Assembly (NCBI GenBank): GCA_015180985.1
Contig: CP054185.1
Location: forward strand, 3,315,406-3,379,405
Length of the DNA stretch: 64,000 bases
Reading direction: 5' to 3'
DNA from: Flammeovirgaceae bacterium
GTDB taxonomy: Bacteria > Bacteroidota > Bacteroidia > Cytophagales > Cyclobacteriaceae
Part shown: piece by piece, positions 44,201-53,187 of the stretch
How the letters are laid out: each line of letters opens with the position of its first letter
Position numbering within the stretch: position 1 is the stretch's first letter
Position numbers and translations under genes: made by a program
The notes under the pieces: model-generated
Databases searched by the model: none
Told to the model about the DNA's origin: nothing
The model's input: the letters and a program-made list of their open reading frames with translations, nothing else

Positions 44201-44627
44201 CAGAAATATCAATTTCGATTACTTCCGGCTCATTGTCGAGATCACTTGGAAGATTGGTCTTCGCCCTGTCAACGGCATCTTTTACTTCCTGCTTTGCCTT
44301 GTCGATAGAAACATCGGGCTCAAATTCAATGATTACATTCGAAAAGTCCTGCACTGAATTGCTGGTGATTTTCCGCACCCCGGAAATGGACTTCACCTCT
44401 TTTTCAATTTCTTTCGTGATGAGGTTTTCAATATCGGAAGGTGATGCACCCGGATAGATTGTTGCCACAAACATCTGTGGAAAAACAACCTCCGGAAAAT
44501 TCTCTTTTGGCAGTCCATTGTAGGTCATGATGCCGGCAATGCAAATGATCAGCGTTGCGACATAAATGCTTACTTTATTGTCTATCGCCCAGCTCGTAGG
44601 CCTGAATTCCTTGTTTGAATCTTGCAT
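41220..44627 (-). CDS. RND efflux pump permease, AcrB/HAE-like
   Basis: A 1135-residue inner-membrane pump of RND type. Helix 4 has LGIVVDDAIVVIENTHR with the adjacent aspartates of AcrB-like proton relays rather than the DFG...DGA of metal pumps. The C-terminal half has GVGIMALAGIVVRNGILLVEF. Between helices 6 and 7 there is an added segment (about 500-560) that makes it longer than AcrB. The substrate is likely organic compounds or lipids, but could also be others. It lies 17 bp after the adaptor and overlaps the symporter by 4 bp. Confidence 0.92.
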   Translation of the reverse strand: MQDSNKEFRPTSWAIDNKVSIYVATLIICIAGIMTYNGLPKENFPEVVFPQMFVATIYPGASPSDIENLITKEIEKEVKSISGVRKITSNSVQDFSNVIIEFEPDVSIDKAKQEVKDAVDRAKTNLPSDLDNEPEVIEIDISEVPIMNINLSGDFDLQTLKRYAEQMQDRIEALKEIRRVDVVGALDREVQINVDLYRAALAGVSLEDIFAAIRSENVIISAGQLAVDGMKRSLSVNGEYRNAEQVGNTVVGSTTGGKVYLKDVAQVVDSFEEQQSFARLDGKNVITLNVIKRSGENLILASDKINEIVSDFEARVLPDGLKVTITADQSDNTRMTLHDLINTIIIGFVLVTMILMFFMGVTNAFFVGLSVPLSSFIAFLVFPSLGFTLNLMTLFAFLLALGIVVDDAIVVIENTHRIYDNGKVPIRQAAKVAAGEVFLPVLSGTLVVLAPFIPLAFWPGVIGKFMVFLPITLIVALLASLLVAYIMNPVFAADFMRPHHSGNNAPGRIPNGFKAVGAIFGTMALVSYLIGWTGFGNFLVFLVLLYVLYHLLIGKLIFRFQNNLWPRIQSTYKDILFWCLQGWRPVMVVSGVVFLFVFSIVFTAIRKPPVVFFPQGDPNFIFAYVRMPIGTDQRVTDSVTKVVEERVISAVGKDNSIVESVISNVAIGASENPFDGGTQASPHLGKVSVAFVKFARRDGKSTAIYLNEIRNAVRNIKGAEITVSQEQNGPPTGKPVNIEIAADDFGLLTQTASNLKRYLDSLQVPGVEELKSDFQSDKPEITVSIDREKANREGISTQQIGATLRTAIYGAEVSKFRDENDDYPIQLRIREDQRNDINTLMNIPITYRDMSMGGVVRQVPLSSMATTDYSNSYAGITRIDLKRVITLSSNVLTGYNTNVVVSEINERLESFTVPDGVTVKMTGEQADQAETASFLNVAFLIALGLIFMILVIQFNSTSKPLIIMAEIVLSVIGVLIGFSLFRMEISIVMSGVGIMALAGIVVRNGILLVEFTDLLISRGVPLKEAIVEASKTRMTPVILTAMAATLGLVPLAVGFNIDFVTLFTEFNPHIFFGGDNVAFWGPLSWTMIFGIVFGTFLTLVFVPVMYLLVVKLKERVNSKKEILQAGSSYSPSPNR

Positions 44628-44644
44628 GGTGGTGACGGGGTTGA

Positions 44645-45760
44645 CTATATCTTTATAACATCACCATCCTGGAGTCCCTGAAACCCAAAAGTGATAACCT
44701 GCTCACCTGGATGTAATCCCTGCACCTGCGCAAGGTTATCCGCTACTCCTGTAACAGAAATAATACGTTTCCGGGCGATTATCACAGAACCCTTTTGTTC
44801 GGCTACATAAACCACTTTCTCACCATTCACCTCTTGCACTACATTAATCGGAACGGTCAACGCATTTTCCTCCCGATGAAAAACTACTTTTACAATGGCT
44901 GTCATATTCGGCCGGAGATCACGTGATGTCGGAAGCTTTGCTTCGATAGTGAATGTCCTGGAAAGTGGGTCGATAGAGCGTGAAGTGAATGTAACCCTAG
45001 CACGCATAGTCGTTGTAAGATCGGGAAGAAGCACCTGAACGGAGTCACCCTTTGCAATTGTGTTTATATAAGCCTCAGAAATTTTCGCTACCAGCTTCAG
45101 TTTGTCCATGTTGACAATTCTCACAGCAGGCATCCCCGGAGCAATGTTTTCGCCAACCTTTACCATTACCTGATCCACCACACCGGCTATTGGCGCTTTG
45201 ATGTATGTCATCTCATTTTGCTCCTGCACTGAGTGCAACTGCTTCTCGAATGATTCTTTATTCGTTTTTGCCTGTAAATACTGAACTTCTGTACCTATTT
45301 TTTTCTCCCAAAGATTTTTCTGACGATCGTAAACCGTTTCTGCAAGCCGAAGTTGCGTTTCTATCAACTCCATGTTTCGCAGGATCAGAGAATTATCAAC
45401 CCGGGCCAATATCTGGCCCTGCTTCACCGACTGTCCTTCTGAAACAGAAACAGAACTCAAGATTCCCATCGAGCGGGCACTAACCAGGATATTGTTTTCA
45501 GCTTCTACAACACCTTGGGTCTTAACATAATATTCAAACAAACCTGGTGAAACAGCTGAAACGCTTACATTTTTTGTTTTGAAGAATGATGTATCACGGT
45601 TCTGGCCGACCAGTTCCTGTTCCAGATCATGAATCTCCTTTGATAATTGGGCGTGCCGTTCTTTTAACTCCGCCAATCGTGTTGATTTGTCTTCCTGAGT
45701 TGCAGACGAGCAGCCAGCTATCACGACCCATAGACAGTATACGGTGAATCGACTTTCCAT
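44645..45760 (-). CDS. RND-pump periplasmic adaptor lipoprotein (HlyD/MFP family)
   Basis: ATG 45760 is preferred because it opens a lipoprotein signal ending at C17 (LWVVIAGC); a frame extension upstream to 45829 encodes a poor N-terminus. The 371-residue product has a coiled-coil start (ELKERHAQLSKEIHDLEQEL), lipoyl halves (ILSSVSVSEGQSVKQGQIL; KAPIAGVVDQVMVKVGENI), a helical hairpin and a beta-barrel with GDSVQVLLPDL. It should couple the pump at 41220 to an outer-membrane duct, which is not encoded in this operon, so a TolC protein from elsewhere must serve. Confidence 0.9.
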   Translation of the reverse strand: MESRFTVYCLWVVIAGCSSATQEDKSTRLAELKERHAQLSKEIHDLEQELVGQNRDTSFFKTKNVSVSAVSPGLFEYYVKTQGVVEAENNILVSARSMGILSSVSVSEGQSVKQGQILARVDNSLILRNMELIETQLRLAETVYDRQKNLWEKKIGTEVQYLQAKTNKESFEKQLHSVQEQNEMTYIKAPIAGVVDQVMVKVGENIAPGMPAVRIVNMDKLKLVAKISEAYINTIAKGDSVQVLLPDLTTTMRARVTFTSRSIDPLSRTFTIEAKLPTSRDLRPNMTAIVKVVFHREENALTVPINVVQEVNGEKVVYVAEQKGSVIIARKRIISVTGVADNLAQVQGLHPGEQVITFGFQGLQDGDVIKI

Positions 45761-45847
45761 TTCTTTAAAGACATTATAGTTTCTATTGCACAAACACATC
45801 AACCACGCGGTGCGACAAAAGAAGGGCACACACGTTGCAACAGAAAC

Positions 45848-46198
45848 TTAAGGCGCTTTGGAAGAAAGGAAGACGTAAAAAACATTGCAGAGAAAACGAC
45901 TGATAGCTGGAGCTATGTCAAGCGGACATAGCAAGAACCAGGTAGAAGCGAGGATGTGTTCTCCAGCAGAACCTGAAATAGAAACGGATTTAAAGCTGGG
46001 TGTTTGCGTATTTTCACTTCCGGATGTAATTCTGAAGGAAGATACCTCGTGGGCAGAGTACTCGGAAATAGTTTCTTTGTCCCCGTCATACTGTGAATGC
46101 AAACCAGTTTCAAGGCTTCCGAGGACCAGGTAAGCCAAAAAAATCACTTGAAGTAGTGACCCACCAATCGTACGCTTTAGTCCATTCGGAAAACTCAT
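45848..46198 (-). CDS. Small membrane protein leading the second efflux operon
   Basis: The 116-residue product is started at ATG 46198 (MSFPNGLKRTIGGSLLQVIF). A single hydrophobic segment lies near 12-28. The C-terminus resembles that of the small protein at 39439. A perfect TACTTTTG (-7 type) element lies at 46204-46211 on the minus strand, only six bases before the ATG, so the message may be almost leaderless or the start slightly later. It is the first gene of the operon, 87 bp before the adaptor start. Function unknown. Confidence 0.55.
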   Translation of the reverse strand: MSFPNGLKRTIGGSLLQVIFLAYLVLGSLETGLHSQYDGDKETISEYSAHEVSSFRITSGSENTQTPSFKSVSISGSAGEHILASTWFLLCPLDIAPAISRFLCNVFYVFLSSKAP

Positions 46199-46381
46199 CA
46201 ACACAAAAGTATAGAAGAAATCAGCCAAAACCAGAAGATCGGTTCAATTAAATATTCAGGACTCGTGAATCCGGATATTTCTAAATATTTCCCAGAACCG
46301 AATGTGTTTAGTAGAAGATAAACTCTATCCGCGACACCTGTGTGGGGTCACTTTCATTCAGGAAACAACTGCTCGTTGAAA

Positions 46382-48163
46382 TCAGCTTCCACCCTTGCTT
46401 GCCGTTATCCACTTATTGATTTTTTGTTCCAGTAAATCAAGCGGTAAGCTTCCCGCATCAAGCAATTGATTGTGAAATTGTTTGATATCAAATTTCGAAC
46501 CCAGTTCCTGCTCGGCCTTCGCGCGCAATTCCAAAATCTTCAATTGGCCCATCTTGTAGCTTAACGCCTGCCCGGGGTTGGCCATGTATCGTTCAATTTC
46601 AGAGATGATATTTGATTCAGGAGCAGCTTCGTTCTCCTTTGAGTATTGGATGGCCTGCTCGCGGGTCCATCCCTGCGAATGCAATCCGGCATCAACCACC
46701 AACCGAATGGCCCGGTGCATCTCACCCTGCAACATCCCGAAGTATGAGTACGGATCGGTGAACAAACCAAGTTCTTTACCAAGACTCTCCGCATATAATG
46801 CCCAACCTTCGGTGTACGCACCATAGTTGATGAATCGCCTGAACTCCGGTAAAGCCGTGTTCTCCACTTTCAAAGCAATCTGGTAATGGTGACCCGGAAT
46901 TGCCTCATGCAAAAACAAATCTTCCATGCCCATATAGCTGTACTTCTCAGGTCCATCCTGTATGGGGAAATAGAAAATTCCCGGCCGGCTTCCATCCACA
47001 GTACCTACATTATAATTGGCGGCTGTGGTTTTTTCACGCCAGGCTTCAACCCTGCGTACCTCAAAGGCCATTTTGGGTTTCATATCAAAAAGCTTTTCAA
47101 GGTTGGGCTTCATCTGTTCATGGATGGCGTTGTAGCGGGCAATAATTTCTTCAGCCGTTTTAAATGGCCGCAATTCTTTTTTAACACGTAAGTGATCGAA
47201 GAATTCCTGCAGCGAGCCTTTAAAGCCAACCTGCTGCTTAACTTTTTCCATCTCCGCGCGCAGACGCGCTACCTCACGCTTTCCAAGTTCAAAGATTTCA
47301 TCAGGGCTTTTGTTGGTAGTTGTACTCCGTTTCACCAGGTAAGTGTACCATTCCTTCCCGTCAGGCAGGGCATCAATGCCCGAACTTTCGCGGCAAGCCG
47401 GTACATATTCCTTTTCAACAAACTCGCCCAGCTTTTTATACATGGGAATAATCTTTGTTTCAATTATTTCAGTGTAGGCTTTGGTTAAACGTTCCTTGTC
47501 TTCAGTACTGAAGTCTTCAGGCATCGCTTTTATTGGTGAGAAAAAGTGATGCTCACTTGCCGGGCCTTTGGCAAAGGAAGCCAACTGCGGGATTACTTTC
47601 AGCGCGAGTGGTTTAGGAATCGTATAGCCTTGTGCAATGCCTTTGCGCATGTTAACAATGGCTGTATCGCACCATACCAAAAAACCCTCCAGTCGTGAAA
47701 GCCAGTTCTCATAATCCTGCACCGTTTTAAACGGCTGATTGCCCTTGCCGCTGGCCAGCAGGCCTACCTGCAGATTGGCGCCACGAATCTGACTTATCGG
47801 CATGAGGTAATCTTTAAACTTCGCTCCCTCTATATTAATATCACATTCGTATTGCAGAATATCATAACTCAACTGGTCATTTTCATTCAGGTTGGTCCGA
47901 TCGATACCGGCTAACTGCGATTTATACTTTTGATAGAACGCCTGCACTTTGTTGCGGTACTCCTGGCTGATGTCATTCGGAAAAATATGGTTGTACCGGT
48001 TGTCGCCAATGCTGGTAGCCAGCAACGGAAAGAGTTGAAGTTTTTCTTCATGAAAACTTTTAAACAGAGAATCAGGACTTAGTGATGCCTGCTCATCTTT
48101 GGATGACGGGCCACAGGCATAGAATACTATAGAAACAAGCAGAAGGTAGAGGCTACTTTTCAT
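46382..48163 (-). CDS. DUF885-family lipoprotein, probable metallopeptidase-like
   Basis: A 593-residue lipoprotein (signal ends at C17, SIVFYAC). The DUF885 family is recognised from LRPFKTAEEIIARYNAIHEQ, GIFYFPIQDGPEKY and above all HEAIPGHHYQ at 419-428. The H419-E420...H425-H426 group resembles a zinc site, and the family is thought to be related to M2/M32-type gluzincins. Full length is normal. It stands between the second efflux operon and a divergent DUF4412 gene. A peptidase role at the periplasmic face is probable but not proven. Confidence 0.9.
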   Translation of the reverse strand: MKSSLYLLLVSIVFYACGPSSKDEQASLSPDSLFKSFHEEKLQLFPLLATSIGDNRYNHIFPNDISQEYRNKVQAFYQKYKSQLAGIDRTNLNENDQLSYDILQYECDINIEGAKFKDYLMPISQIRGANLQVGLLASGKGNQPFKTVQDYENWLSRLEGFLVWCDTAIVNMRKGIAQGYTIPKPLALKVIPQLASFAKGPASEHHFFSPIKAMPEDFSTEDKERLTKAYTEIIETKIIPMYKKLGEFVEKEYVPACRESSGIDALPDGKEWYTYLVKRSTTTNKSPDEIFELGKREVARLRAEMEKVKQQVGFKGSLQEFFDHLRVKKELRPFKTAEEIIARYNAIHEQMKPNLEKLFDMKPKMAFEVRRVEAWREKTTAANYNVGTVDGSRPGIFYFPIQDGPEKYSYMGMEDLFLHEAIPGHHYQIALKVENTALPEFRRFINYGAYTEGWALYAESLGKELGLFTDPYSYFGMLQGEMHRAIRLVVDAGLHSQGWTREQAIQYSKENEAAPESNIISEIERYMANPGQALSYKMGQLKILELRAKAEQELGSKFDIKQFHNQLLDAGSLPLDLLEQKINKWITASKGGS

Positions 48164-48336
48164 GGCTTTGGAATTTATTCAGTAATGGTATCTAACCCCG
48201 TGGTATTTGGCAACAAAAAATTTGTTGAGCGGTAAGCCGTGCTCAATTTTGCGGTTTTGCGGAGAGAAAGATCGCCCCGGGAAGCATCATCATATGACGA
48301 AGTATTTATTAAGTTTACGCAATAAATATAGCTGTT

Positions 48337-49092
48337 ATGAAAAAATTATGGCTACATCTTATTCTTATTGGTTCGGTTGCTTTAGCCCATGCCCAATCGT
48401 TTGAAGGCATTATTACCTGGACCAGCAAATCCGACATCAAATTATCGGATGAGCAGGTACAACAAATGAAAGCTGCAAAGAAGCAACTGGAAGCCCAGAT
48501 GAACAACCCGGAATTTAAAAAGCAGATGAAAGCAAACCCTGCGCTTAAAGAGATGATGGAGAAGCAACTGAAGAACATCGACAACATGCAGGGAGGCGGG
48601 GCAATTAATTTTCTGCCCGAAAAAATGATTACCAAGGTGAAAGGAAAAAATACCCGCAGCGAAATGGGCACTACGGTGTTTATTTACCGGGGCGACCAGG
48701 ATAAAACCTGGTCGGTGGATACGGAAACAAAAACATACTCCGAAATAAAGTCAACCCCCGTGGAAACGGCTAACTCAAAACTATCGGTAACAAAAACGAC
48801 TGAGACTGCCACAATAAACGGGTACAACTGCACCAAGTACCTGATGAACGCGGAAGGATCGGGCATGCCGCCTCAATGGATATGGGTAACAAAGGATATT
48901 AAAGATATTGACCCTGCCCTGTTTAAAAGGAGTGGAAACGAGAACCTATTTGTTAAGGAAATTGACGGTATTCCGGTAAAAATTGAAATGAACACCCCGC
49001 AGGGAAAAATTACCATGGAGATGACCGAACTGAAGCGGGTTAAACTGCCCGACAGTGATTTTCAGATTCCGGCAGGGTATTCGAAAAAATAA
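48337..49092 (+). CDS. Exported DUF4412-family protein
   Basis: The 251-residue product has a signal peptide (MKKLWLHLILIGSVALAHAQ) and a DUF4412 domain: SFEGIITWTSK at the start, a helical insert rich in Lys, Met and Gln (about 35-85), FLPEKMITKVKGKNTRSEMG, and the C-terminal TKYLMNAEGSGMPPQWIWVT. The family is widespread in Bacteroidota and unassigned; the beta-sheet resembles LolA/outer-membrane lipid carriers. It is monocistronic. Function unknown. Confidence 0.85.
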   Translation: MKKLWLHLILIGSVALAHAQSFEGIITWTSKSDIKLSDEQVQQMKAAKKQLEAQMNNPEFKKQMKANPALKEMMEKQLKNIDNMQGGGAINFLPEKMITKVKGKNTRSEMGTTVFIYRGDQDKTWSVDTETKTYSEIKSTPVETANSKLSVTKTTETATINGYNCTKYLMNAEGSGMPPQWIWVTKDIKDIDPALFKRSGNENLFVKEIDGIPVKIEMNTPQGKITMEMTELKRVKLPDSDFQIPAGYSKK

Positions 49093-49097
49093 GGCAT

Positions 49098-49445
49098 CTA
49101 ATACTTCCGCCCTTTTTCCTTTACCAGCAACGATCCGGTTAGCGTTGAAAAGCCGCCCACCAACCCACCTGTAACAGCAGTAATTACCATCAGCAAGGTT
49201 TTGCTCTGTACAATCAGCAAGTAGGCTACCTTTTCGGTAAGCGGAGCGGACGCATTAAGATCAATCAGCCAGGCGTGAACAAACCACAACAAGGCGATGG
49301 CAACAAAACCCGCTGTAAAATTGGCTTTTGATTTTCCGAAATACCCGCCCATAAAACCGGCCAGCGCAATGCTCCACCAGGGCAGAAATAACGAAAAGAG
49401 CCAGCCCAATATAACAACATACAGTACCTGTATAATGAACTTCAT
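49098..49445 (-). CDS. Small integral membrane protein, unknown
   Basis: The 115-residue product has four hydrophobic segments (about 4-20, 24-36, 45-62, 72-105). It contains GGYFGKSKAN and GGLVGGFSTLTGSLL glycine-rich turns but no named domain. Its ATG lies 1 bp after the stop of the penicillin acylase-like gene, so the pair is an operon. A supporting membrane role is possible; nothing more can be said. Confidence 0.75.
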   Translation of the reverse strand: MKFIIQVLYVVILGWLFSLFLPWWSIALAGFMGGYFGKSKANFTAGFVAIALLWFVHAWLIDLNASAPLTEKVAYLLIVQSKTLLMVITAVTGGLVGGFSTLTGSLLVKEKGRKY

Positions 49446-49446
49446 A

Positions 49447-51885
49447 TCATTTCGGTTTTAAGGTGGTGGTAAATAAAAAGCCTGCCGGTTGCTTGTTCTG
49501 TTTCAGAAACATCAGGTTAAAATAGTTTCCATCGGCCCAACGCCCCAGCATGGAGTTGTAGTGTGCACTTCCTGGGTTACCCGATTGCCCGCCAGGGTAG
49601 GTTGCAAACGCTTTCGGGCCGTTTGGTTCCACGCTCACAATCATGCGCCACGAGGGCCCATGCCTGCGCGAAGAGGCGTTTACTGCATCGCCATGGCCGC
49701 CATGCTGTACATGATAACTGAAGGGCTCTGTTCGGGTAAGGTGTTCAACATAGGTATCTTTATAGTCGGCCCAGCGAGGTGGCGTGCCTTTGTCTTTCTT
49801 CCAACTCTCCACCTCCGTTACACTTTTTTTGAAAGCCTGCCGAACCAGGTGCGTAAGCGTTTCTTTTTCGGGTGTTGATTGATCATCAAAAAAAACAAAA
49901 TCAGGTTTGGTTTTTATCAGGTGGATAGTATTCCAGGCCGTAGGGTAAGCCAACGACAAGGAATCGCTCCGTAGTTCATCCCATATGGAAGCATACAACG
50001 TACGCCACCAGTTTTCAAAATAAGCAGGGGCTTCGGCTTCCTTCTTATAAGAGTAATCCCAGTTCTTCAGCAAACGCAGCGCTTCACTTTCTTCGTTTGT
50101 TAAAATGGCCTCATCCACATACCCCATCAAAACAGGCAGCAACTCTTCGGCTTTTATGCTGTAGGTGTCCAGTTGCAGATTCATCATATCGGTTATTGTA
50201 ATATTGTTGGACTGCCTCAGCAGGTTGTTGATTCTGCGGTTACGGTAGGCCTCATAGCTTACCGCGTTAATATAGTATGGATACGTGGCATCGGCCGGGT
50301 ATTGATTGGCTGAACTTACAAAGCCCCGTTCAGGATTCTTATCCATCACATTGTGAGCAAACGGAATGTAGGCTTGTGGCCCTTGAGATGACCGGCTGCC
50401 ATCCAGCACAAACTTGCCTTCGTATTTTTTACGGGCCGGAAATTTTCCCTGGATGCGCATGGCAATGTCTCCGGTTACCGAAGCGAATACAAAGTTTTGT
50501 GCAGGGGATGAATAATGATCAAGCGCACGCATATAATCGGCATGATTTTTTGCCCGATTGAGTTTGTAGAATGTCAGCAATTCTTCCGACTCATCGTGGG
50601 CGATCCAGCGGAAAGCATAGTGCTTTCGGTTATTCTCTGCCCTGAAGTTCTCATCGAACGGAACAGGACCCCAATGGGTATAGGTTACGGTGTCATAAAA
50701 AGGATCACTGCCCCGAATATTAATTTTCTCAATTACTTTTCGGGTATCCTTCCATCCTCCATCAAGTTTATATTTTTCTTTCTGATTGTTCTCAAACGTA
50801 ATGCGGTACCAGTCCACCAGGTCGCGCTGGGCATTGGTTACACCCCACGCAATGGAATCGTTAAACCCGATGATTACTCCGGGCGCACCCGGCAGCGAAA
50901 CACCCATGCAGTTGATGCCCGGTGCCTGCAACTGGATGGCGTACCAGATAGACGGCAACGTAATAGTCAGGTGCGGATCGTTGCACAATATCGGATAGCC
51001 CGATTTGGTTTTACTGCCGCTTACCGCCCAGTTGTTGCTGCCGAGGGTTGGAGCGGGTGTAACCAGTCCTGAAATTTTGATCAGTTCATCCGGTAATGCC
51101 TGAATGGTATCGCTGAGTGGTACCGGTTCAAAATTCCACTTACCGGGTTTCTCTACAATAGGGTCGCCCATGGGTTCAAGGTCAGGATAAAGCACCTCCA
51201 CCATTTCTTTGCCAAACAATTTCAGCGCGTTGGTCATCTGCATGTCTTTATCACCCATGTTCAGGGTTTGGGCCATGCTTCGAAGCAGCAGGGCTGATTT
51301 AAGCATGGTCCAGGGTTCAGGTTTGTAACCGAGCAGTTTGTACTCCAGCGGCAGCTTTTTATCCGACAAAGAATTGATGTATGCATTTATTCCTTCCGCG
51401 TAACGGCTTACAACCATTTTAGCCAGCGGGTCGCTTTCCATTTTGCGCAAAGCATTTTCGGCCGCATACACCATGCCGAGCCTGCGTTGCTGGCGATCGT
51501 AATTCAACGCGGCATCATCTTTACTTTTTCCTACAATTTCAGAAAGCCTGCCGGCAGCCGCATGCGTTTGAAATTCCATCTGCCACAAGCGGTGAAAGGC
51601 GGTAATGTACCCTTGCGCATAGTAAAGGTCCTCATCGCTTTGCGCGATGATATGCGGGATCATGATACTATCGAAAACAATGGTTACCGGTTGCTTCAGG
51701 CCCGGCAGGTTAAGCGATTCGGGCAGTTGGTAACCCCGTGACTCAATGTTTTGCCAGAACCCATGTGAAGGGGCAAGGAATTTACCAAGAGGGGGAATGG
51801 GTATAGTACCTGCTGTCCACCGTTTATCCAGCGCCCATACCAGCAGCAGGGTTATTGCAAGGCTAATCAGAAACTTGATTTTCAT
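49447..51885 (-). CDS. Penicillin acylase-family Ntn hydrolase
   Basis: An 812-residue precursor with an N-terminal membrane segment (MKIKFLISLAITLLLVWAL). The alpha and beta chains are separated at S283, the first residue of SNNWAV, which becomes the nucleophilic N-terminus after self-cleavage. The downstream NDPHL, the GAPGVIIGFNDSIAWGVTN block and the C-terminal HGPSWRMIVSVE and GGQSGNPGSAHY are typical. Family members cleave amide bonds of penicillins, acyl-homoserine lactones or other acylated amines. Substrate is unknown; quorum quenching is a possibility to be tested. Confidence 0.93.
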   Translation of the reverse strand: MKIKFLISLAITLLLVWALDKRWTAGTIPIPPLGKFLAPSHGFWQNIESRGYQLPESLNLPGLKQPVTIVFDSIMIPHIIAQSDEDLYYAQGYITAFHRLWQMEFQTHAAAGRLSEIVGKSKDDAALNYDRQQRRLGMVYAAENALRKMESDPLAKMVVSRYAEGINAYINSLSDKKLPLEYKLLGYKPEPWTMLKSALLLRSMAQTLNMGDKDMQMTNALKLFGKEMVEVLYPDLEPMGDPIVEKPGKWNFEPVPLSDTIQALPDELIKISGLVTPAPTLGSNNWAVSGSKTKSGYPILCNDPHLTITLPSIWYAIQLQAPGINCMGVSLPGAPGVIIGFNDSIAWGVTNAQRDLVDWYRITFENNQKEKYKLDGGWKDTRKVIEKINIRGSDPFYDTVTYTHWGPVPFDENFRAENNRKHYAFRWIAHDESEELLTFYKLNRAKNHADYMRALDHYSSPAQNFVFASVTGDIAMRIQGKFPARKKYEGKFVLDGSRSSQGPQAYIPFAHNVMDKNPERGFVSSANQYPADATYPYYINAVSYEAYRNRRINNLLRQSNNITITDMMNLQLDTYSIKAEELLPVLMGYVDEAILTNEESEALRLLKNWDYSYKKEAEAPAYFENWWRTLYASIWDELRSDSLSLAYPTAWNTIHLIKTKPDFVFFDDQSTPEKETLTHLVRQAFKKSVTEVESWKKDKGTPPRWADYKDTYVEHLTRTEPFSYHVQHGGHGDAVNASSRRHGPSWRMIVSVEPNGPKAFATYPGGQSGNPGSAHYNSMLGRWADGNYFNLMFLKQNKQPAGFLFTTTLKPK

Positions 51886-51977
51886 GTTGACCGGTTGATT
51901 AATCAGCCAACTTAAAAAAATTTAGTCAGGAGTTTATCATCGATGAACCTGGTGTCGGAAATAAATGACCAGCGGCA

Positions 51978-53063
51978 TTAATCCGGCACCCGGTAAACCA
52001 TGGCATTAATATTAACGCCTGCGCCCAGCGCAGCAAACAGGATGTAGCTTCCTTTCCGGATTTCGTACCCGTTCAGTTGCTTTTTGGAAATCAAATCATA
52101 AAGCGTAGGCACCGTGGCTACTGAACTGTTGCCAAGCCAGGAGATGGTCATGGGCATTATTTTTTCGGGTGCAATGGGCAATCCGTTTTTTTCAAAGGCA
52201 CGTTTCAAAATGGCTTCATCCATTTTGTTATTGGCCTGGTGTATTAGCACCAATGAAATATCGGTTAAATCAATCCCTGCCTTTTCAATGCACTCCTTAA
52301 TAACAGACGGAACCGCAGTAAGGGCGTGTTCATACAGGGTTCTTCCCTGCATTTTCAGGAATAACTCATCAGGTGGCAATGCCGGGTTGTACGAGCGATC
52401 CATTTTCAATACAAAAGTCTTGTCACCGGCATTGGTGTTGGTTTTGTGTGCCAGTATGCCAACAGGTGCTTCACTTTCATATGCCTCCAGGATCATTGCT
52501 CCGGCACCATCGGCATAGATCATGCAATCGCGATCGTGCGGATCGTAAATCCGCGAAAGCGTTTCAGCGCCCACTACCAGAATTCGTTTTGCCGTACCGG
52601 AGCGAATAAAGAAATCGGCCTGGATAACACCCTGCAACCAGCCCGCACAACCAAACGGAAGGTCATAACAAATTGTGTTGGGATTACGGATGCCCAATTT
52701 TGCTTTTACGCGTGAAGCCAGTGCCGGTACAAACTCACTTCTGCGGGTATCCGCACGGATGTCGCCAAAGTTGTGGGCAACAATAATGTAGTCGAGCACC
52801 TCGCCATCCAGATCTCCGGATCGCAATGCTTCCTGTGCAGCAAATGCCCCGATATCCGATGCCACCAACTCATCGGTAACATACCTGCGTTCATAAATTC
52901 CGGTGATGTCGCTGAATTTGCGGATAATCTCTTCATTCTCCGTCAAGAGTGGCTTACCATCACTTCCGTAAAAACTGTGGCTTACAAAGTGCGCGTTAGG
53001 AACACGTTGTGTTGGAATGTAACTGCCGCTTGAACGGATGACTGAAAAAAAGGTTGAACTCAT
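51978..53063 (-). CDS. 3-oxoacyl-ACP synthase III-family enzyme (FabH-like)
   Basis: A 361-residue thiolase-fold condensing enzyme. The catalytic C139 lies in PFGCAGW, H275 in LIHQANNKM and N312 in WLGNSSVATVP, the complete KAS III triad. Its length and the RKFSDITGIYERRY and DGAGAMILEAY blocks put it among the FabH relatives. The usual housekeeping fabH neighbours (plsX, fabD) are absent, so it may serve a specialised lipid or secondary product. Start ATG 53063 is the natural family start. Confidence 0.9.
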   Translation of the reverse strand: MSSTFFSVIRSSGSYIPTQRVPNAHFVSHSFYGSDGKPLLTENEEIIRKFSDITGIYERRYVTDELVASDIGAFAAQEALRSGDLDGEVLDYIIVAHNFGDIRADTRRSEFVPALASRVKAKLGIRNPNTICYDLPFGCAGWLQGVIQADFFIRSGTAKRILVVGAETLSRIYDPHDRDCMIYADGAGAMILEAYESEAPVGILAHKTNTNAGDKTFVLKMDRSYNPALPPDELFLKMQGRTLYEHALTAVPSVIKECIEKAGIDLTDISLVLIHQANNKMDEAILKRAFEKNGLPIAPEKIMPMTISWLGNSSVATVPTLYDLISKKQLNGYEIRKGSYILFAALGAGVNINAMVYRVPD

Positions 53064-53187
53064 TGTAGTTGATAACCCGGCTCAATAATAAAAATTAATC
53101 CGCGTTATTATTTCATTTAACAAAATGTTGTTAAAAAAACGTACAACTGTTCGTTACGAAATGCAGGCTAAAACAGGCGAATATGTG

